This document shows positions 1 to 9,054 of a stretch of 64,000 nt of DNA, piece by piece (positions within the stretch are counted from its first letter, which is position 1; the number at the start of each line of letters is the position of its first letter). The position numbers and the translations under genes were made by a program. The notes beneath the pieces are model-generated. The model ran no database searches, was not told the origin of the DNA, and saw nothing but the letters and a program-made list of their open reading frames with translations. Origin of the DNA: Alteromonas sp. MMG017. GTDB lineage: Bacteria > Pseudomonadota > Gammaproteobacteria > Enterobacterales > Alteromonadaceae. Where the stretch lies: NCBI RefSeq assembly GCF_018100795.1, contig NZ_JAGJDY010000014.1, positions 1 to 64,000 on the forward strand, in the 5' to 3' direction.

Positions 1-12
1 GTTTGCGGGTAA

Positions 13-195
13 TTAAATACCGCCTAAGCGCTCAGCAAGCACTTTGTAACGCTCTACATCTGCGCTATCAAACAAGGCATTACCGTCAGTGTCTTTTTCT
101 TTTGCCACCAATAAACTTTCTCTTTCCAAGCGTTCTACTCTCACTTCCTGAACACCTAAATAGGCCGCTACTTCTTTTACAGTCATCAAACTCAT
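13..195 (-). CDS. Small MerR/excisionase-type HTH protein
   Basis: A 60-residue protein read almost entirely as one winged-helix HTH of the MerR/excisionase type (MTVKEVAAYLGVQ near the N-terminus, then a wing-like region and a short acidic helix ending RLGGI). I start it at the ATG at 195, because that gives the usual short N-terminus before the HTH; the frame stays open to 279 but the extra residues do not look conserved. It probably binds DNA as a small regulator. Excisionases share this fold, but no integrase lies in the window, so phage origin is not supported. It is transcribed away from yhgN across a 321-bp AT-rich gap. Confidence 0.6.
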   Translation of the reverse strand: MSLMTVKEVAAYLGVQEVRVERLERESLLVAKEKDTDGNALFDSADVERYKVLAERLGGI

Positions 196-516
196 TCTGC
201 TGGTTCCCAACGTTATTTTGTTTTTAAATTTACTCTCGTTGTAAGCGCAGCTACCGCTGTAATAGCTCGGTGCGCTCAATTATTGAGGTACATATTATTA
301 ATAAAATGACTCAATACAGAAATATGAGAATAGCTTAATTTTACAGCTTTGCACTAGATGTATTTTTGTCCGTAACAGTTTCAAAGCGTTATAGTTAATA
401 TTTAAGCCTAAAATTGACAAATTACGAATGCTTTTTTGTACAATGCAGAAAATGATATTATAAAAATTATTCTTGCTGTCGGTTATCACCAGCAAGCTAT
501 TGGAGAATAAGAAAAA
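196..516. other. AT-rich divergent intergenic region
   Basis: This 321-bp gap separates the HTH gene from yhgN and should hold divergent promoters. The one clear structure is a 13-bp palindrome, CTCAATTATTGAG, at 275-287, about 80 bases upstream of the HTH gene start, which could be an operator. A minus-strand open frame at 298-495 has no recognisable protein character and is not called. Confidence 0.4.
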
Positions 517-1119
517 ATGGATACTTGGTCAGCAGCCGTCATGTTATTCTTGATCATGGATCCTCTTGGCAATTTGCCTGTGTTCATGTCGGTTTTAAAG
601 TCGATAGAACCCCGAAGACGGCAAATGATTCTTATCAGAGAGTTGCTGTTTGCATTAGGAATTTTGTTTTTATTCCTATTTAGTGGTCAGTCGGTGTTAA
701 ATTTCCTCAATGTTGAACAAGAAACGGTCAGCATTGCTGGGGGTATTATCTTATTTTTGATTGCGCTTAAAATGATTTTTCCGTCAGCAGGTAACCCTAG
801 TGGGCTCGCCGTTGGCGAAGAGCCATTTTTGGTGCCGCTGGCTATACCAATGATTGCAGGGCCCTCAACATTAGCGGCGCTCATTCTTCTGGCAAACCAA
901 AACCCAGATCGTATGTCTGACTGGGCACTCGCGCTTGGCGCCTCATGGTTGATAAGTGCAGTAATTTTGATGTTTTCAAATGTGTTTCATAAGCTATTAG
1001 GTGAACGTGGCCTTATTGCTATGGAACGACTTATGGGGATGATCCTCGTCATGATAGCCATTCAAATGCTTCTTGATGGTGCTACTCAATACTTTATGCA
1101 TGCCACCGGAGCTAATTAA
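517..1119 (+). CDS. yhgN: MarC-family inner membrane protein YhgN
   Basis: A 200-residue multi-helix membrane protein of the MarC/UPF0056 family. It follows E. coli YhgN closely through MDPLGNLPVFMSVLK near the N-terminus, the central SIAGGIILFLIALKMIFP helix, the conserved GEEPF-VPLAIPMIAGP loop, and RLMGMILVM near the end; length also matches (197 in E. coli). Members have six predicted membrane helices, and their transport substrate is unsettled despite the old link to multiple antibiotic resistance. The stop overlaps the next gene's ATG by one base (TAATG), so the two genes are probably translationally coupled. Confidence 0.9.
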   Translation: MDTWSAAVMLFLIMDPLGNLPVFMSVLKSIEPRRRQMILIRELLFALGILFLFLFSGQSVLNFLNVEQETVSIAGGIILFLIALKMIFPSAGNPSGLAVGEEPFLVPLAIPMIAGPSTLAALILLANQNPDRMSDWALALGASWLISAVILMFSNVFHKLLGERGLIAMERLMGMILVMIAIQMLLDGATQYFMHATGAN

Positions 1120-1700
1120 TGGCAAAGCAAAAACTTAATACATTTGGGCGTGTGCGCGCGCTTGAAGGATTCAAAGCGGTTGCCTTTAGTGCAGCTTTGC
1201 TTGAGCGAATGATCCCTAACTACGAGCTGTTCTGTGAAGTTACCGAATTTGGTGACAAAGAAGGTATTCGTAACTGTCTCAATCTTGTATGGGAGTCGGT
1301 AAAAGCACCTAAAAGTAAGTTCAATCTTGCAGTACAGCTTGAAAAAGTGGAAGTGGCGACGCCCGATACTAGCGACTTTGATACCTACGGTGTGTATCCT
1401 GCTATTGATGCCGCAATTGGGTTGGCCGCTGTGCTTAATCTTATTGCAGGCGACGACCCACAAGGCGCGGTGGTTGTTAGCAAGCTTTCTCAAGGTAGCG
1501 TAGAAGCTTACTTGTTAGAAAGTGGCGAAGCCGATGATGAAACCGTAAAAGAGCACCCACTAATGGTATTTGAAGTAGCAGTGCAAGAAGCGTTGCTTGA
1601 CTGTGTTGAAGCTGGAAAGTCTCCTGCTAGCACGGCTGATGCGCTAAAAGCGATTGCGCTAGAAGAAGGTATTTCGAATATCGGTCTCGATTTGGCTTAG
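1119..1700 (+). CDS. yjaG: DUF416 family protein, YjaG-like
   Basis: A 193-residue soluble protein of the DUF416 family. It matches E. coli YjaG over its whole length: ERMIPNYELFC early, the FDTYGVYPAIDAAI block in the middle, and a C-terminus ending GISNIGLDLA (YjaG ends in a similar SNIG tail). Function is unknown; the family is all-helical and cytoplasmic. It starts on the TAATG overlap with yhgN, so the two are likely one transcript. Confidence 0.88.
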   Translation: MAKQKLNTFGRVRALEGFKAVAFSAALLERMIPNYELFCEVTEFGDKEGIRNCLNLVWESVKAPKSKFNLAVQLEKVEVATPDTSDFDTYGVYPAIDAAIGLAAVLNLIAGDDPQGAVVVSKLSQGSVEAYLLESGEADDETVKEHPLMVFEVAVQEALLDCVEAGKSPASTADALKAIALEEGISNIGLDLA

Positions 1701-1749
1701 TGTTCTCGTAGTGAGGGCTTAACGCATTTTTCGAGTGACACGGGGTTTA

Positions 1750-2418
1750 CTACACAGCCTTTATCAAATAATAGCAAAGCGCCGATGTGCGCTTTTCTTT
1801 TATAATTTGCCAGTGCTCCGGCAGGGAAATAGGCGCTAGGTTCGCTTCGTGCTCTACGTATAACACACCGTCATTTGACAATAAGTTATTAGTGGCAATA
1901 GCCGATAACGTTGGTGCTACTAACCCTTTGTTAAAAGGCGGATCGACAAACATAATATCGAAGCTTTTACCTGAAAAGGTAGGGAGTATTGCTAAGGCAT
2001 CGCCCTGATGGACGCTAGCAGTTTGTGCATTATTAGCCGTCAACAACGCCAAATTCTTTTTCAACTGTGCACTTGCCGATTTATCTAATTCAATAAAATC
2101 ACAAGAAAGGGCATAGCGTGACAGCGCTTCTAGTCCCAAGCCCCCAGAGCCTGCAAATACATCTAAGCACTTTGCTTCATTCAAATAAGGCATAAGCCAA
2201 TTGAATAAGGTTTCTTTATTTCGGTCGGTGGTGGGCCGTAAACCTTCTGCGTCGAGAACCGGTAACTTTCTTCCCCGCCATTGACCGCTGATAATGCGAA
2301 TATGTCCGCCTTTCGCTTTTGCGTGGGTAGAATGAGATTTTTTTGCAGTTGAAGATGCCCTGAGTGGGCGAGAAACTCGCTTCATAGTCGCTGACAATGG
2401 TATCATGGGGTTATTCAA
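1750..2418 (-). CDS. rsmD: 16S rRNA (guanine(966)-N(2))-methyltransferase RsmD
   Basis: A class I SAM-dependent methyltransferase that modifies G966 of 16S rRNA in the 30S subunit. Visible signatures are the SAM loop DVFAGSGGLGLEALSR, the catalytic FVDPPFNKG motif of N2-guanine methyltransferases, and the RIISGQWRGRKLPV / GLRPTTDRNKETLFNWL N-terminal region typical of RsmD. The annotated start gives 222 residues; a Met at 2385 would remove 11 residues and is also plausible. It is divergent from ftsY with 54 bases between, the conserved rsmD/ftsY arrangement of gammaproteobacteria. Confidence 0.93.
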   Translation of the reverse strand: MNNPMIPLSATMKRVSRPLRASSTAKKSHSTHAKAKGGHIRIISGQWRGRKLPVLDAEGLRPTTDRNKETLFNWLMPYLNEAKCLDVFAGSGGLGLEALSRYALSCDFIELDKSASAQLKKNLALLTANNAQTASVHQGDALAILPTFSGKSFDIMFVDPPFNKGLVAPTLSAIATNNLLSNDGVLYVEHEANLAPISLPEHWQIIKEKRTSALCYYLIKAV

Positions 2419-2472
2419 TATTCGGCAAGTGTAGCCGAAATTGCCCAGTATTTATAAGGATTTGTCTTAACA

Positions 2473-4101
2473 ATGTCGAAACTTTTTGGCTGGTTCGGTA
2501 AGAACAAAAAAGCAAATAAGCAAAAAGCACAGGAAAACCAAGATCAAAAGTCAGTTGATCAAAGCGCAGTTTTACCTGATGAATCACAAACTTCAGACGC
2601 CGAGCAGCCACATAGCACTGCCGAGCCAGTGGTCAATGACACTGCCGGTAGCGAGTTATCGGGAACTGCCCAGAGCGAGCAAGCTGAAACTGCCCAGAGC
2701 GAGCAAGCAGAAACTGCCAATAGCGTGCTACCAGAAACAGCCCAGAGCGTTTCAACAGACACATCTGAGAGCGATTCAGCAGAAAGCGCATCACCAGTGG
2801 CAGACGAGCCGGTGCCAGTATCTTTCGAGAAAGCAGACGCTACGCCAGTAAGTGTGGTACCAGATAAGTTAGATACAGTTGAAATAGCCGATGAAGCAAA
2901 TTCGCCAGCGTCAGTAACTGACAATGAAAATGCCGAAGAGTCGCTTGAAGCGCCAGTTCAAGCTCTTGAATCAAAAAAAGAAAGTGAAGCGCCTACTGTT
3001 GAACTTCCTACTCAAGCGGCTAGCGTTTTAGAAGCAGAAGCAGAAGCAGAAGCAGAAGCAGAAGCAGAAGCAGAAGCAGAAGCAGAAGCAGAAGCAGAAG
3101 CAGCCGAAGTCGTCAGCGAGCCTGTAGTTGAGACAGCGCCAGCCCCGAAAGAGAAAAAATCACTATTCTCGCGCCTTAAAGAAAGCTTGTCTCGCACTAA
3201 AGCAAACTTAGGTAGCGGCCTAGTTAGCCTTTTCAAAGGCAAGGCTATTGATGATGAATTATACGAAGATTTAGAAACCCAATTATTGGTTGCTGATGTG
3301 GGAATGGATACCACGCAAAAAATCATTACCCACTTAACGGATAGTGCAAGCCGTAAAGATCTTAAAGACGCAGAGGCCTTGCTAGATATTTTGAAACAGC
3401 AAATGGCGGGCATGCTCTCAAAGGTTAATGAACCACTGAGCGATGCCATTAACGCTCACAATAGCGAAGAAGGTCCCTTCGTTATTCTCATGGTTGGCGT
3501 AAATGGGGTAGGTAAAACTACCACCATCGGTAAATTGGCTAAACAGTTTCAACAGCAAGGCAAAAAAGTGATGCTGGCAGCGGGTGATACCTTTAGGGCT
3601 GCTGCTGTAGAGCAATTGCAGGTATGGGGTGAGCGAAACAGCATTCCGGTTATTGCACAGCATACGGGTGCGGACAGTGCGTCAGTACTTTACGATGCGC
3701 TAGAAGCAGCAAAATCCCGTAAAACAGATATTCTTATCGCCGATACCGCAGGTCGTTTGCAGAATAAAGACAACTTGATGGAAGAGCTTAAGAAAGTGGT
3801 TCGCGTGATGAAAAAGCTGAACCCTAACGCCCCTCACGAAGTCATGCTTACCCTCGATGCGGGTACAGGGCAAAATGCTATTAGCCAAGCGAAGTTATTC
3901 AATCAGGCGGTTGGCTTAACCGGTATTACCCTTACTAAACTAGACGGTACCGCAAAAGGTGGTGTTATCTTCTCAATTGCCGATAAATTTGGTATACCTA
4001 TCAGATATATAGGGGTTGGTGAAGGCATTGATGACTTACGCCAGTTCGACGGCCAAGAATTTATTGATGCGCTATTCAGTGAAATTGATAGCGGCGAGTA
4101 G
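2473..4101 (+). CDS. ftsY: Signal recognition particle receptor FtsY
   Basis: The membrane-associated SRP GTPase that docks ribosome-nascent chain complexes for co-translational insertion. The C-terminal NG domain has G1 GVNGVGKTT (about residue 340), DTAGR (about 423) and TKLDG (about 488). The first roughly 230 residues form a highly acidic, low-complexity A domain. It includes short SEQAETAQ-type repeats (about 2640-2760) and an uninterrupted (Glu-Ala)12 tract encoded by twelve GAAGCA hexamers. A long acidic N-terminus is normal for the family, but the perfect hexamer tract is notable. It leads the ftsY-ftsE-ftsX group. Confidence 0.96.
   Translation: MSKLFGWFGKNKKANKQKAQENQDQKSVDQSAVLPDESQTSDAEQPHSTAEPVVNDTAGSELSGTAQSEQAETAQSEQAETANSVLPETAQSVSTDTSESDSAESASPVADEPVPVSFEKADATPVSVVPDKLDTVEIADEANSPASVTDNENAEESLEAPVQALESKKESEAPTVELPTQAASVLEAEAEAEAEAEAEAEAEAEAEAEAAEVVSEPVVETAPAPKEKKSLFSRLKESLSRTKANLGSGLVSLFKGKAIDDELYEDLETQLLVADVGMDTTQKIITHLTDSASRKDLKDAEALLDILKQQMAGMLSKVNEPLSDAINAHNSEEGPFVILMVGVNGVGKTTTIGKLAKQFQQQGKKVMLAAGDTFRAAAVEQLQVWGERNSIPVIAQHTGADSASVLYDALEAAKSRKTDILIADTAGRLQNKDNLMEELKKVVRVMKKLNPNAPHEVMLTLDAGTGQNAISQAKLFNQAVGLTGITLTKLDGTAKGGVIFSIADKFGIPIRYIGVGEGIDDLRQFDGQEFIDALFSEIDSGE
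3031..3102 (+). repeat. Perfect (GAAGCA)12 microsatellite in ftsY
   Basis: Twelve uninterrupted GAAGCA units (72 bp) encode (Glu-Ala)12 in the acidic A domain of FtsY. Slippage would change the protein by whole Glu-Ala pairs without shifting the frame. The flanks (ttta before, gccgaa after) are not part of the run. Confidence 0.97.
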
Positions 4102-4147
4102 ACAGCATTAATAGCTAATGACGAGAATAGGGTAGTAGGGAACATGC

Positions 4148-4837
4148 ATGATAAAGTTTGAGCAAGTAAGCAAAACCTACCCCGGCGGACAACGGGCGCT
4201 GAGTAAAGTCGACTTTCACATTGCCCCTGGAGAAATGGCTTTTCTTACTGGCCACTCTGGCGCTGGTAAAAGTACGCTGCTTAAACTTATCAGTATTATG
4301 GAACGCCCCACGGTAGGTCGTGTATTGATTAACGGTCATGATCTTAATGCTATTAGCCGAAGAGATATTGCCTACATCCGTCGTGATATAGGCATGATTT
4401 TTCAAAGCCATCAATTGTTGATGGACAAGTCGGTTTTCGACAACGTGGCATTACCGCTTGTGATAGAAGGGTACACTCACAAGGAAATTGGCAAACGTGT
4501 CGATGCTGCACTAGAAATGGTAGGGCTACGAGATAAAAGCCGTAATTTACCCATTATGTTATCAGGCGGCGAACAACAGCGGGTTGGTATAGCCCGCGCT
4601 GTAGTGAATAAGCCTCCCTTACTTCTTGCCGATGAGCCTACCGGAAACCTCGACCCTAAGCTTTCTATGGAAATTATTCGCTTGTTTGAAGATTTCAACC
4701 AAGCCGGTGTATCTGTGTTCATCGCTACCCATGATTTAGGGCTAATTGCTCGAATGAAATATCGCACACTGACGTTGAAAGACGGCCAGATGATTACCGA
4801 CGGGCTAACCGATGACTTAAATGGGAACTGGCAATGA
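4148..4837 (+). CDS. ftsE: Cell division ATP-binding protein FtsE
   Basis: The ABC-type ATPase partner of FtsX at the division septum; FtsEX activates peptidoglycan hydrolases through periplasmic adaptors rather than acting as a transporter. The 229-residue protein carries Walker [10 protein letters not shown], the signature LSGGEQQR, Walker B LLLADEP and the switch His in IATHD. It begins 46 bases after ftsY and its end overlaps ftsX by four bases (ATGA), giving the classic ftsY-ftsE-ftsX order. Confidence 0.96.
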   Translation: MIKFEQVSKTYPGGQRALSKVDFHIAPGEMAFLTGHSGAGKSTLLKLISIMERPTVGRVLINGHDLNAISRRDIAYIRRDIGMIFQSHQLLMDKSVFDNVALPLVIEGYTHKEIGKRVDAALEMVGLRDKSRNLPIMLSGGEQQRVGIARAVVNKPPLLLADEPTGNLDPKLSMEIIRLFEDFNQAGVSVFIATHDLGLIARMKYRTLTLKDGQMITDGLTDDLNGNWQ

Positions 4838-5814
4838 GTATTCTATTTAAAGGTAGAAGCCAAGGCGCGTCGTCTAGGAAAGTAGGGTTTGTGCAATCTA
4901 TTGTGATGTTCTTCGTAAGCCATGTTAGGCAAGCCCTTTCAAGCTTAGGTGAATTATGGCGCCAGCCTGCTGCTTCACTGATGACCATTGGCGTGTTGGG
5001 CTTAAGTATTACCCTTCCTAGCACGCTTTATATTATGGTTAAAAATACCGAGAAAATTACCGCTGGGTGGGAACAAGCCTCAGAGATATCCTTGTTTCTG
5101 AAACCGAATATTTCAGCCGCTAATTCGCAGCAATTGGTTGCTAGGTTAAATACATGGGAAGAAATTGATTCTGTGGTGTTTATACCTGCAGATGATGCGT
5201 TAAAAGAGTTTCAGCATTTATCAGGGTTAGGCGATGCGATTGCGTATTTGCAAAGTAACCCGCTACCCGATGTTGTGTTAGTGACACCCATAGATAAGCA
5301 TGCCACGCCGAATGCCGCTAAAACGCTACTTGATAAGCTAAAGCAGCAGCGTGAGGTTGATATAGGTAAGTTAGATATAGAATGGTTAGAGCGCTTGTAT
5401 GCAGTTATTGATATTGCCAGCGACCTTGTCACCTTTATTGGTATTTTATTGTTCTTCGCTGTGGTGCTGATTATTGGCAACACTATTCGACTGAACATTC
5501 TTAATAAGCACGATGAAATAGTCGTAATGAAGCTAGTAGGGGCAACCGATGCCTTTATTCACCGTCCATTTCTATATACCGGTTTTTGGTACGGCTTACT
5601 AGGCGGGCTAATGGCATGGTTTGCCGTCATCATTATTCTATGGTGGATGGATAGCAGTATTGAGACCTTTGCCGCCATGTATCAAAAAGACTTTAATATC
5701 ACAGGCCTGACAGGTACAGCGTTATTAACGATGCTGGGGCTATCTATTACATTAGGGTTGCTGGGCTCGCTTATTTCAGTGCAACGCCATGTAAGACAAA
5801 TTGAACCAAAATAA
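4834..5814 (+). CDS. ftsX: Cell division protein FtsX
   Basis: The membrane subunit of FtsEX. A cytoplasmic N-terminus leads to a first helix near residues 50-65, then a periplasmic domain (about 75-190) with the usual EISLFLKP start, then three more helices including the conserved IGNTIRLNI and [12 protein letters not shown] cytoplasmic segment. At 326 residues it is close to family length. Translation is probably coupled to ftsE through the ATGA overlap. In E. coli rpoH follows directly; here two EAL-HDOD genes on the other strand intervene. Confidence 0.95.
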   Translation: MSILFKGRSQGASSRKVGFVQSIVMFFVSHVRQALSSLGELWRQPAASLMTIGVLGLSITLPSTLYIMVKNTEKITAGWEQASEISLFLKPNISAANSQQLVARLNTWEEIDSVVFIPADDALKEFQHLSGLGDAIAYLQSNPLPDVVLVTPIDKHATPNAAKTLLDKLKQQREVDIGKLDIEWLERLYAVIDIASDLVTFIGILLFFAVVLIIGNTIRLNILNKHDEIVVMKLVGATDAFIHRPFLYTGFWYGLLGGLMAWFAVIIILWWMDSSIETFAAMYQKDFNITGLTGTALLTMLGLSITLGLLGSLISVQRHVRQIEPK

Positions 5815-5844
5815 GCGTTATCTTACTGACTAGCTTTGATAGGC

Positions 5845-7086
5845 CTAGCTTTGAACGGGAGCGCGTGGGAAGTGCGTAGAAATAGCGCTTCTCACACCGT
5901 TACCCCACACAATCGCTTGGTTATAAAGGATATGAAGCTGCTTTTGGTCAATATCTAATACTTTTGCCTGTTTAATCACGTTCATCCACAGCGCACCTTC
6001 AAAAGCGCGAACTAGGCTCATGTAACTGTTGAATTCAGGCGTCTTTCCTAAGATAGCGTCATTTAAGTCTTCTGATAGCGGGAGTTGTTTAAGCACATCT
6101 TCTATGGACTGATCTAATAACGCATCTAATAACGAAAACAACCCTACTAAAAAGCCGATAGGTGGGTTCGCTTTTAAGCCACGCTTGGCCGACAACAAAT
6201 CGAAAAACTTGGCCCTAACCAAAGACATATGAATAATCTCTAACGGCTTATCATCACCTAAATTAGTAAGGCTAAGTAGCGCGATAAATTTCTTTACCTC
6301 TACTTCACCCATATAATTAAGGGCGTGTTTCAGTGAGGTTATTTTGTGGCGCTTATTAATCAATGGGTTATTGATAAATTTAAGCAATAGGTAGCTTAGT
6401 GCGGCATCACGCTCAACAATTTGGCTAACTCTATCAATATCAAAACTATCGTTTGAACACTCGCCAATAAGGTCGACAATATTCATTTTCGACGCAGGCA
6501 ATTGACGCAGTATGCGTGCTTCTGGCTGGGCAAAGAAATAGCCTTGGAACAAATCAAACCCAAGGTCCACACTGGTCGCAAATTGATCTTGTGTATCTAC
6601 TTGTTCGGCTACGAGTTTAACGTTGGCATCTAGGTATCTTGGAATATTCTTCTCTATGTTTTCGAAACGAATTTGCGAGAGATCTACTTTTACGATATCA
6701 ACAAGGGGCAGAATTTCATGCTTAGCACTAAGCATCATAGGATCGTCAATAGCAATACGAAAGCCAAGGCGCTTTATGTGCTGGCAAGCTTCTAACAAGC
6801 CCGTTTGAGCAAAAGGGTTATCAGCCAATTCAACCACAACCGACTCTGGGTTCAGTGTGGTAGGGAAGCGAGAAATAATGGTTTCAGATGAAAAGTTAAT
6901 AAAAGAGGTCTTTTCACCGCTAATATCATCTAGCCCTAGTGGATGAAAGTGTTCAGAAATATATTGCGCTTTTTCAGGAGAATGCTCGGGGTACGCGCCA
7001 GCCTTGCCATCTCGAAACAAAAGTTCGTAAGCAAATACATCCTTTGTTTTATCCAAAATCGGTTGGCGAGCGATAAACGCGAACAT
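5845..7086 (-). CDS. EAL-HDOD signalling protein (paralogue 1)
   Basis: A 413-residue protein with an N-terminal EAL-type domain (about 1-200) and a C-terminal HDOD domain (about 200-400), the YuxH/CdgJ architecture. The EAL signature is present only as YELLFR. The usual DDFGTG loop is replaced by IDDPMML, while VKVD, AEQVD and QGYFF remain, so catalysis on cyclic-di-GMP is uncertain. Related proteins in Vibrio affect motility and biofilm. The neighbour at 7226-8455 shares the MFAF/YVARQPI start and the INKR-KITSLKHALN-MGEVEVKKFIALL segment, showing tandem duplication. A 139-bp gap separates the pair. Confidence 0.85.
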   Translation of the reverse strand: MFAFIARQPILDKTKDVFAYELLFRDGKAGAYPEHSPEKAQYISEHFHPLGLDDISGEKTSFINFSSETIISRFPTTLNPESVVVELADNPFAQTGLLEACQHIKRLGFRIAIDDPMMLSAKHEILPLVDIVKVDLSQIRFENIEKNIPRYLDANVKLVAEQVDTQDQFATSVDLGFDLFQGYFFAQPEARILRQLPASKMNIVDLIGECSNDSFDIDRVSQIVERDAALSYLLLKFINNPLINKRHKITSLKHALNYMGEVEVKKFIALLSLTNLGDDKPLEIIHMSLVRAKFFDLLSAKRGLKANPPIGFLVGLFSLLDALLDQSIEDVLKQLPLSEDLNDAILGKTPEFNSYMSLVRAFEGALWMNVIKQAKVLDIDQKQLHILYNQAIVWGNGVRSAISTHFPRAPVQS

Positions 7087-7225
7087 ACAAGTTCCCTACT
7101 GGCACGTTGAACAATCATCAACGAATATTACTGTAATTTACACCACCATAACATGCATTTACGAAAATCGCGTTAATTTGCGCATTACATTTTGCAAGTC
7201 ATATTAATGAACGTACATTCTTGAA

Positions 7226-8455
7226 TTACTTTTTCTCTACCTGCGCTGAAACATGTACGTGGTGGGCCCATTTCATCGCTTCATTATAGTAACCATGAAG
7301 CAGAGTTTGCTGAATTTTGTATTTACCGGAAAATTTCTTAATACCTGCCCAGTTCGCCCTTTCAAAATACTTCGCCAAGGTAAGACAGTCTTTCAACACG
7401 CCAGGCTCGCCACAAAGCGCATCTTTTACATTATCGCTAATAGGTACCTTGCTAACCAATTCGTCGATATGTTGTTCCATCATGGCATCAAGCATAGACA
7501 AAAGGCCGGTTAAAAAGCCGGTAAGTGGATTTTCTCGTTCTTTAAAAGAGATAAACACAAGCTCACAAAATTTTGCCCGCACAAGAGCCATCTGCATCAA
7601 TTCTTGAGGCTGGCCGTCATTCAGATTAGCCAAAGCAAGCAACGCGATAAACTTCTTAACTTCAACTTCGCCCATAAAGTTAAGCGCATGCTTGAGGGAT
7701 GTAATTTTATTTCGCTTATTAATAAGCGGATTATTGATGAAGCGTAATAGCAAATAGGTGAGGGAAGGATCGCGCTCAATAATGCGATTCACTTCATCAA
7801 AATTTAGCTTGGGTTGGCTACTTAATGTGAGTAGCTCCATCATGGTAAGCGCGCTGGGGCCTAATTTACGATGACGAACAATTTCTGGTTTAGCTAGGAA
7901 GTAACCTTGAAAATAGTCGAAGCCCATTTCCTTAAACTTGTGAAACTCTTCGTAGGTTTCAATTTTTTCGGCCACAAGTTCGATGTTGTGCGATTTGAAG
8001 CGTTTAACTAATGAAGGAATAGTGTCGTGAGCAATTTCAGTAATGTCTATTTTAACGATACTGGTAAAAGGAACGAAAGCGTCCCACTTCTCTTCCATAT
8101 CATAATCATCAAGTGCAATGGGGTAACCTAACCCTCGAATATGTTTGCACGCGGCAATAAGTGCATCATCTACCTCAACGGTTTCTACAATTTCAATAAC
8201 CACTTTGCTAGCATCTAACGAGGTAGGGAATCGGTACATCAAGGTATCGCGGTGGAAATTAATGAATGCTTTTTTATCACCTGTTATTTCTTCAATACCT
8301 AAGCTTAAATGCGTAGACGTTAAAATTTTTGAGGTGGCCTCATCGGGCGGAATATCTGGAAAGCAATTGTCTTCCCCTATTCGAAAAAGTAATTCGTAAG
8401 CGTAAACGTTCCTATTTACGTCGAATATGGGTTGTCTTGCTACGTATGCGAACAT
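7226..8455 (-). CDS. EAL-HDOD signalling protein (paralogue 2)
   Basis: A 409-residue paralogue of the downstream gene with the same EAL plus HDOD layout. EAL-domain remnants are YELLFR, ALDDYDME in place of the DDFGTG loop, VKID, AEKIE and FQGYFLAKPE. The HDOD half contains the near-identical FMGEVEVKKFIALL segment. It may bind or degrade cyclic-di-GMP, or act only as a scaffold; the sequence does not decide this. It lies upstream of paralogue 1 in the same direction and is divergent from rpoH across 599 bases. Confidence 0.85.
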   Translation of the reverse strand: MFAYVARQPIFDVNRNVYAYELLFRIGEDNCFPDIPPDEATSKILTSTHLSLGIEEITGDKKAFINFHRDTLMYRFPTSLDASKVVIEIVETVEVDDALIAACKHIRGLGYPIALDDYDMEEKWDAFVPFTSIVKIDITEIAHDTIPSLVKRFKSHNIELVAEKIETYEEFHKFKEMGFDYFQGYFLAKPEIVRHRKLGPSALTMMELLTLSSQPKLNFDEVNRIIERDPSLTYLLLRFINNPLINKRNKITSLKHALNFMGEVEVKKFIALLALANLNDGQPQELMQMALVRAKFCELVFISFKERENPLTGFLTGLLSMLDAMMEQHIDELVSKVPISDNVKDALCGEPGVLKDCLTLAKYFERANWAGIKKFSGKYKIQQTLLHGYYNEAMKWAHHVHVSAQVEKK

Positions 8456-9054
8456 CGAGTGCCTCTTTGCTCTCGCCGCGTAAAAACGCGATTGAAGTCG
8501 TTAAAATGAAAATTTTATTATTATTTTATCATTTAATTTTTTTATTATAGTGCCGAGCGCTTTTAAGGCATAAATTTTATATCTTATTGTAAGTAAAAAA
8601 GCGATGCTAGCAATCGAAAAATTGTAATAGTCTGCGTATTTAAGAGCGGCTAAAATAGCTGTCTTGATACATGGCAATAATACGACCGAATTTAAGTTTG
8701 ATATAACCTTTTGAAAGATGAATGGCATGTTTTATATACATTTTGAATGTATAATAGGCATATATCGTGAATATCTGCTTCGATAAGCTGTTTCCTCTGG
8801 AGTAGCACTTATTTTTCTTCGAAGCTTTCGGTGATATTTATTGAGCGTTGTAGCGTAATCATAAATTCGTTTTACAATGCTTAAGTGATTTGGAAAGAGA
8901 TAGACACTAATTGAACTGTTTTTTGCAATTGTGGTCTTGATCTTTAGAAGATGGGTACTACATACCAATAACTGGTTTAGTTTCTCATCGCAATTAAGTC
9001 TCGCGCGGCTGATGTTACTTTGCTAATATCAAGTTGCAAAGAATGAGGTGAATA
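8456..9054. other. Long AT-rich region upstream of rpoH
   Basis: This 599-bp gap separates paralogue 2 from rpoH and must contain both promoters. It is clearly more AT-rich than its surroundings and contains a perfect 8-3-8 dyad at 8735-8753. Two short minus-strand frames (8501-8728 and 8732-8968) have weak starts and no recognisable domain. I see no clear sigma-E or sigma-70 rpoH promoter by eye. Confidence 0.4.
8735..8753. promoter_or_regulatory. Perfect dyad, possible operator
   Basis: TATACATT and AATGTATA face each other across TTG, a perfect 8-3-8 inverted repeat in the rpoH upstream region. No T-run follows, so a dimeric regulator site fits better than a terminator. It is about 300 bases from rpoH and 280 from the EAL-HDOD gene, so its target is unclear. 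Confidence 0.35.

Noticed and set aside
13..195. Phage excisionase
   Set aside because: The fold fits, but there is no integrase, attachment site or phage gene in the window, so a small chromosomal regulator is the safer reading.
2559..2924. A 121-residue minus-strand frame opposite the ftsY A domain
   Set aside because: It is low-complexity Ser/Val/Ala sequence that comes from the repeated codons of ftsY on the other strand.
3012..3449. A 145-residue minus-strand frame containing an Ala-Ser run
   Set aside because: It is the reverse reading of the GAAGCA microsatellite and the start of the FtsY NG domain.
8732..8968. A 78-residue Arg/Lys/Tyr-rich minus-strand frame upstream of rpoH
   Set aside because: It has no good ribosome site or recognisable domain and ends inside the dyad at 8735-8753. 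It may still be a gene remnant, but the sequence alone does not support it.
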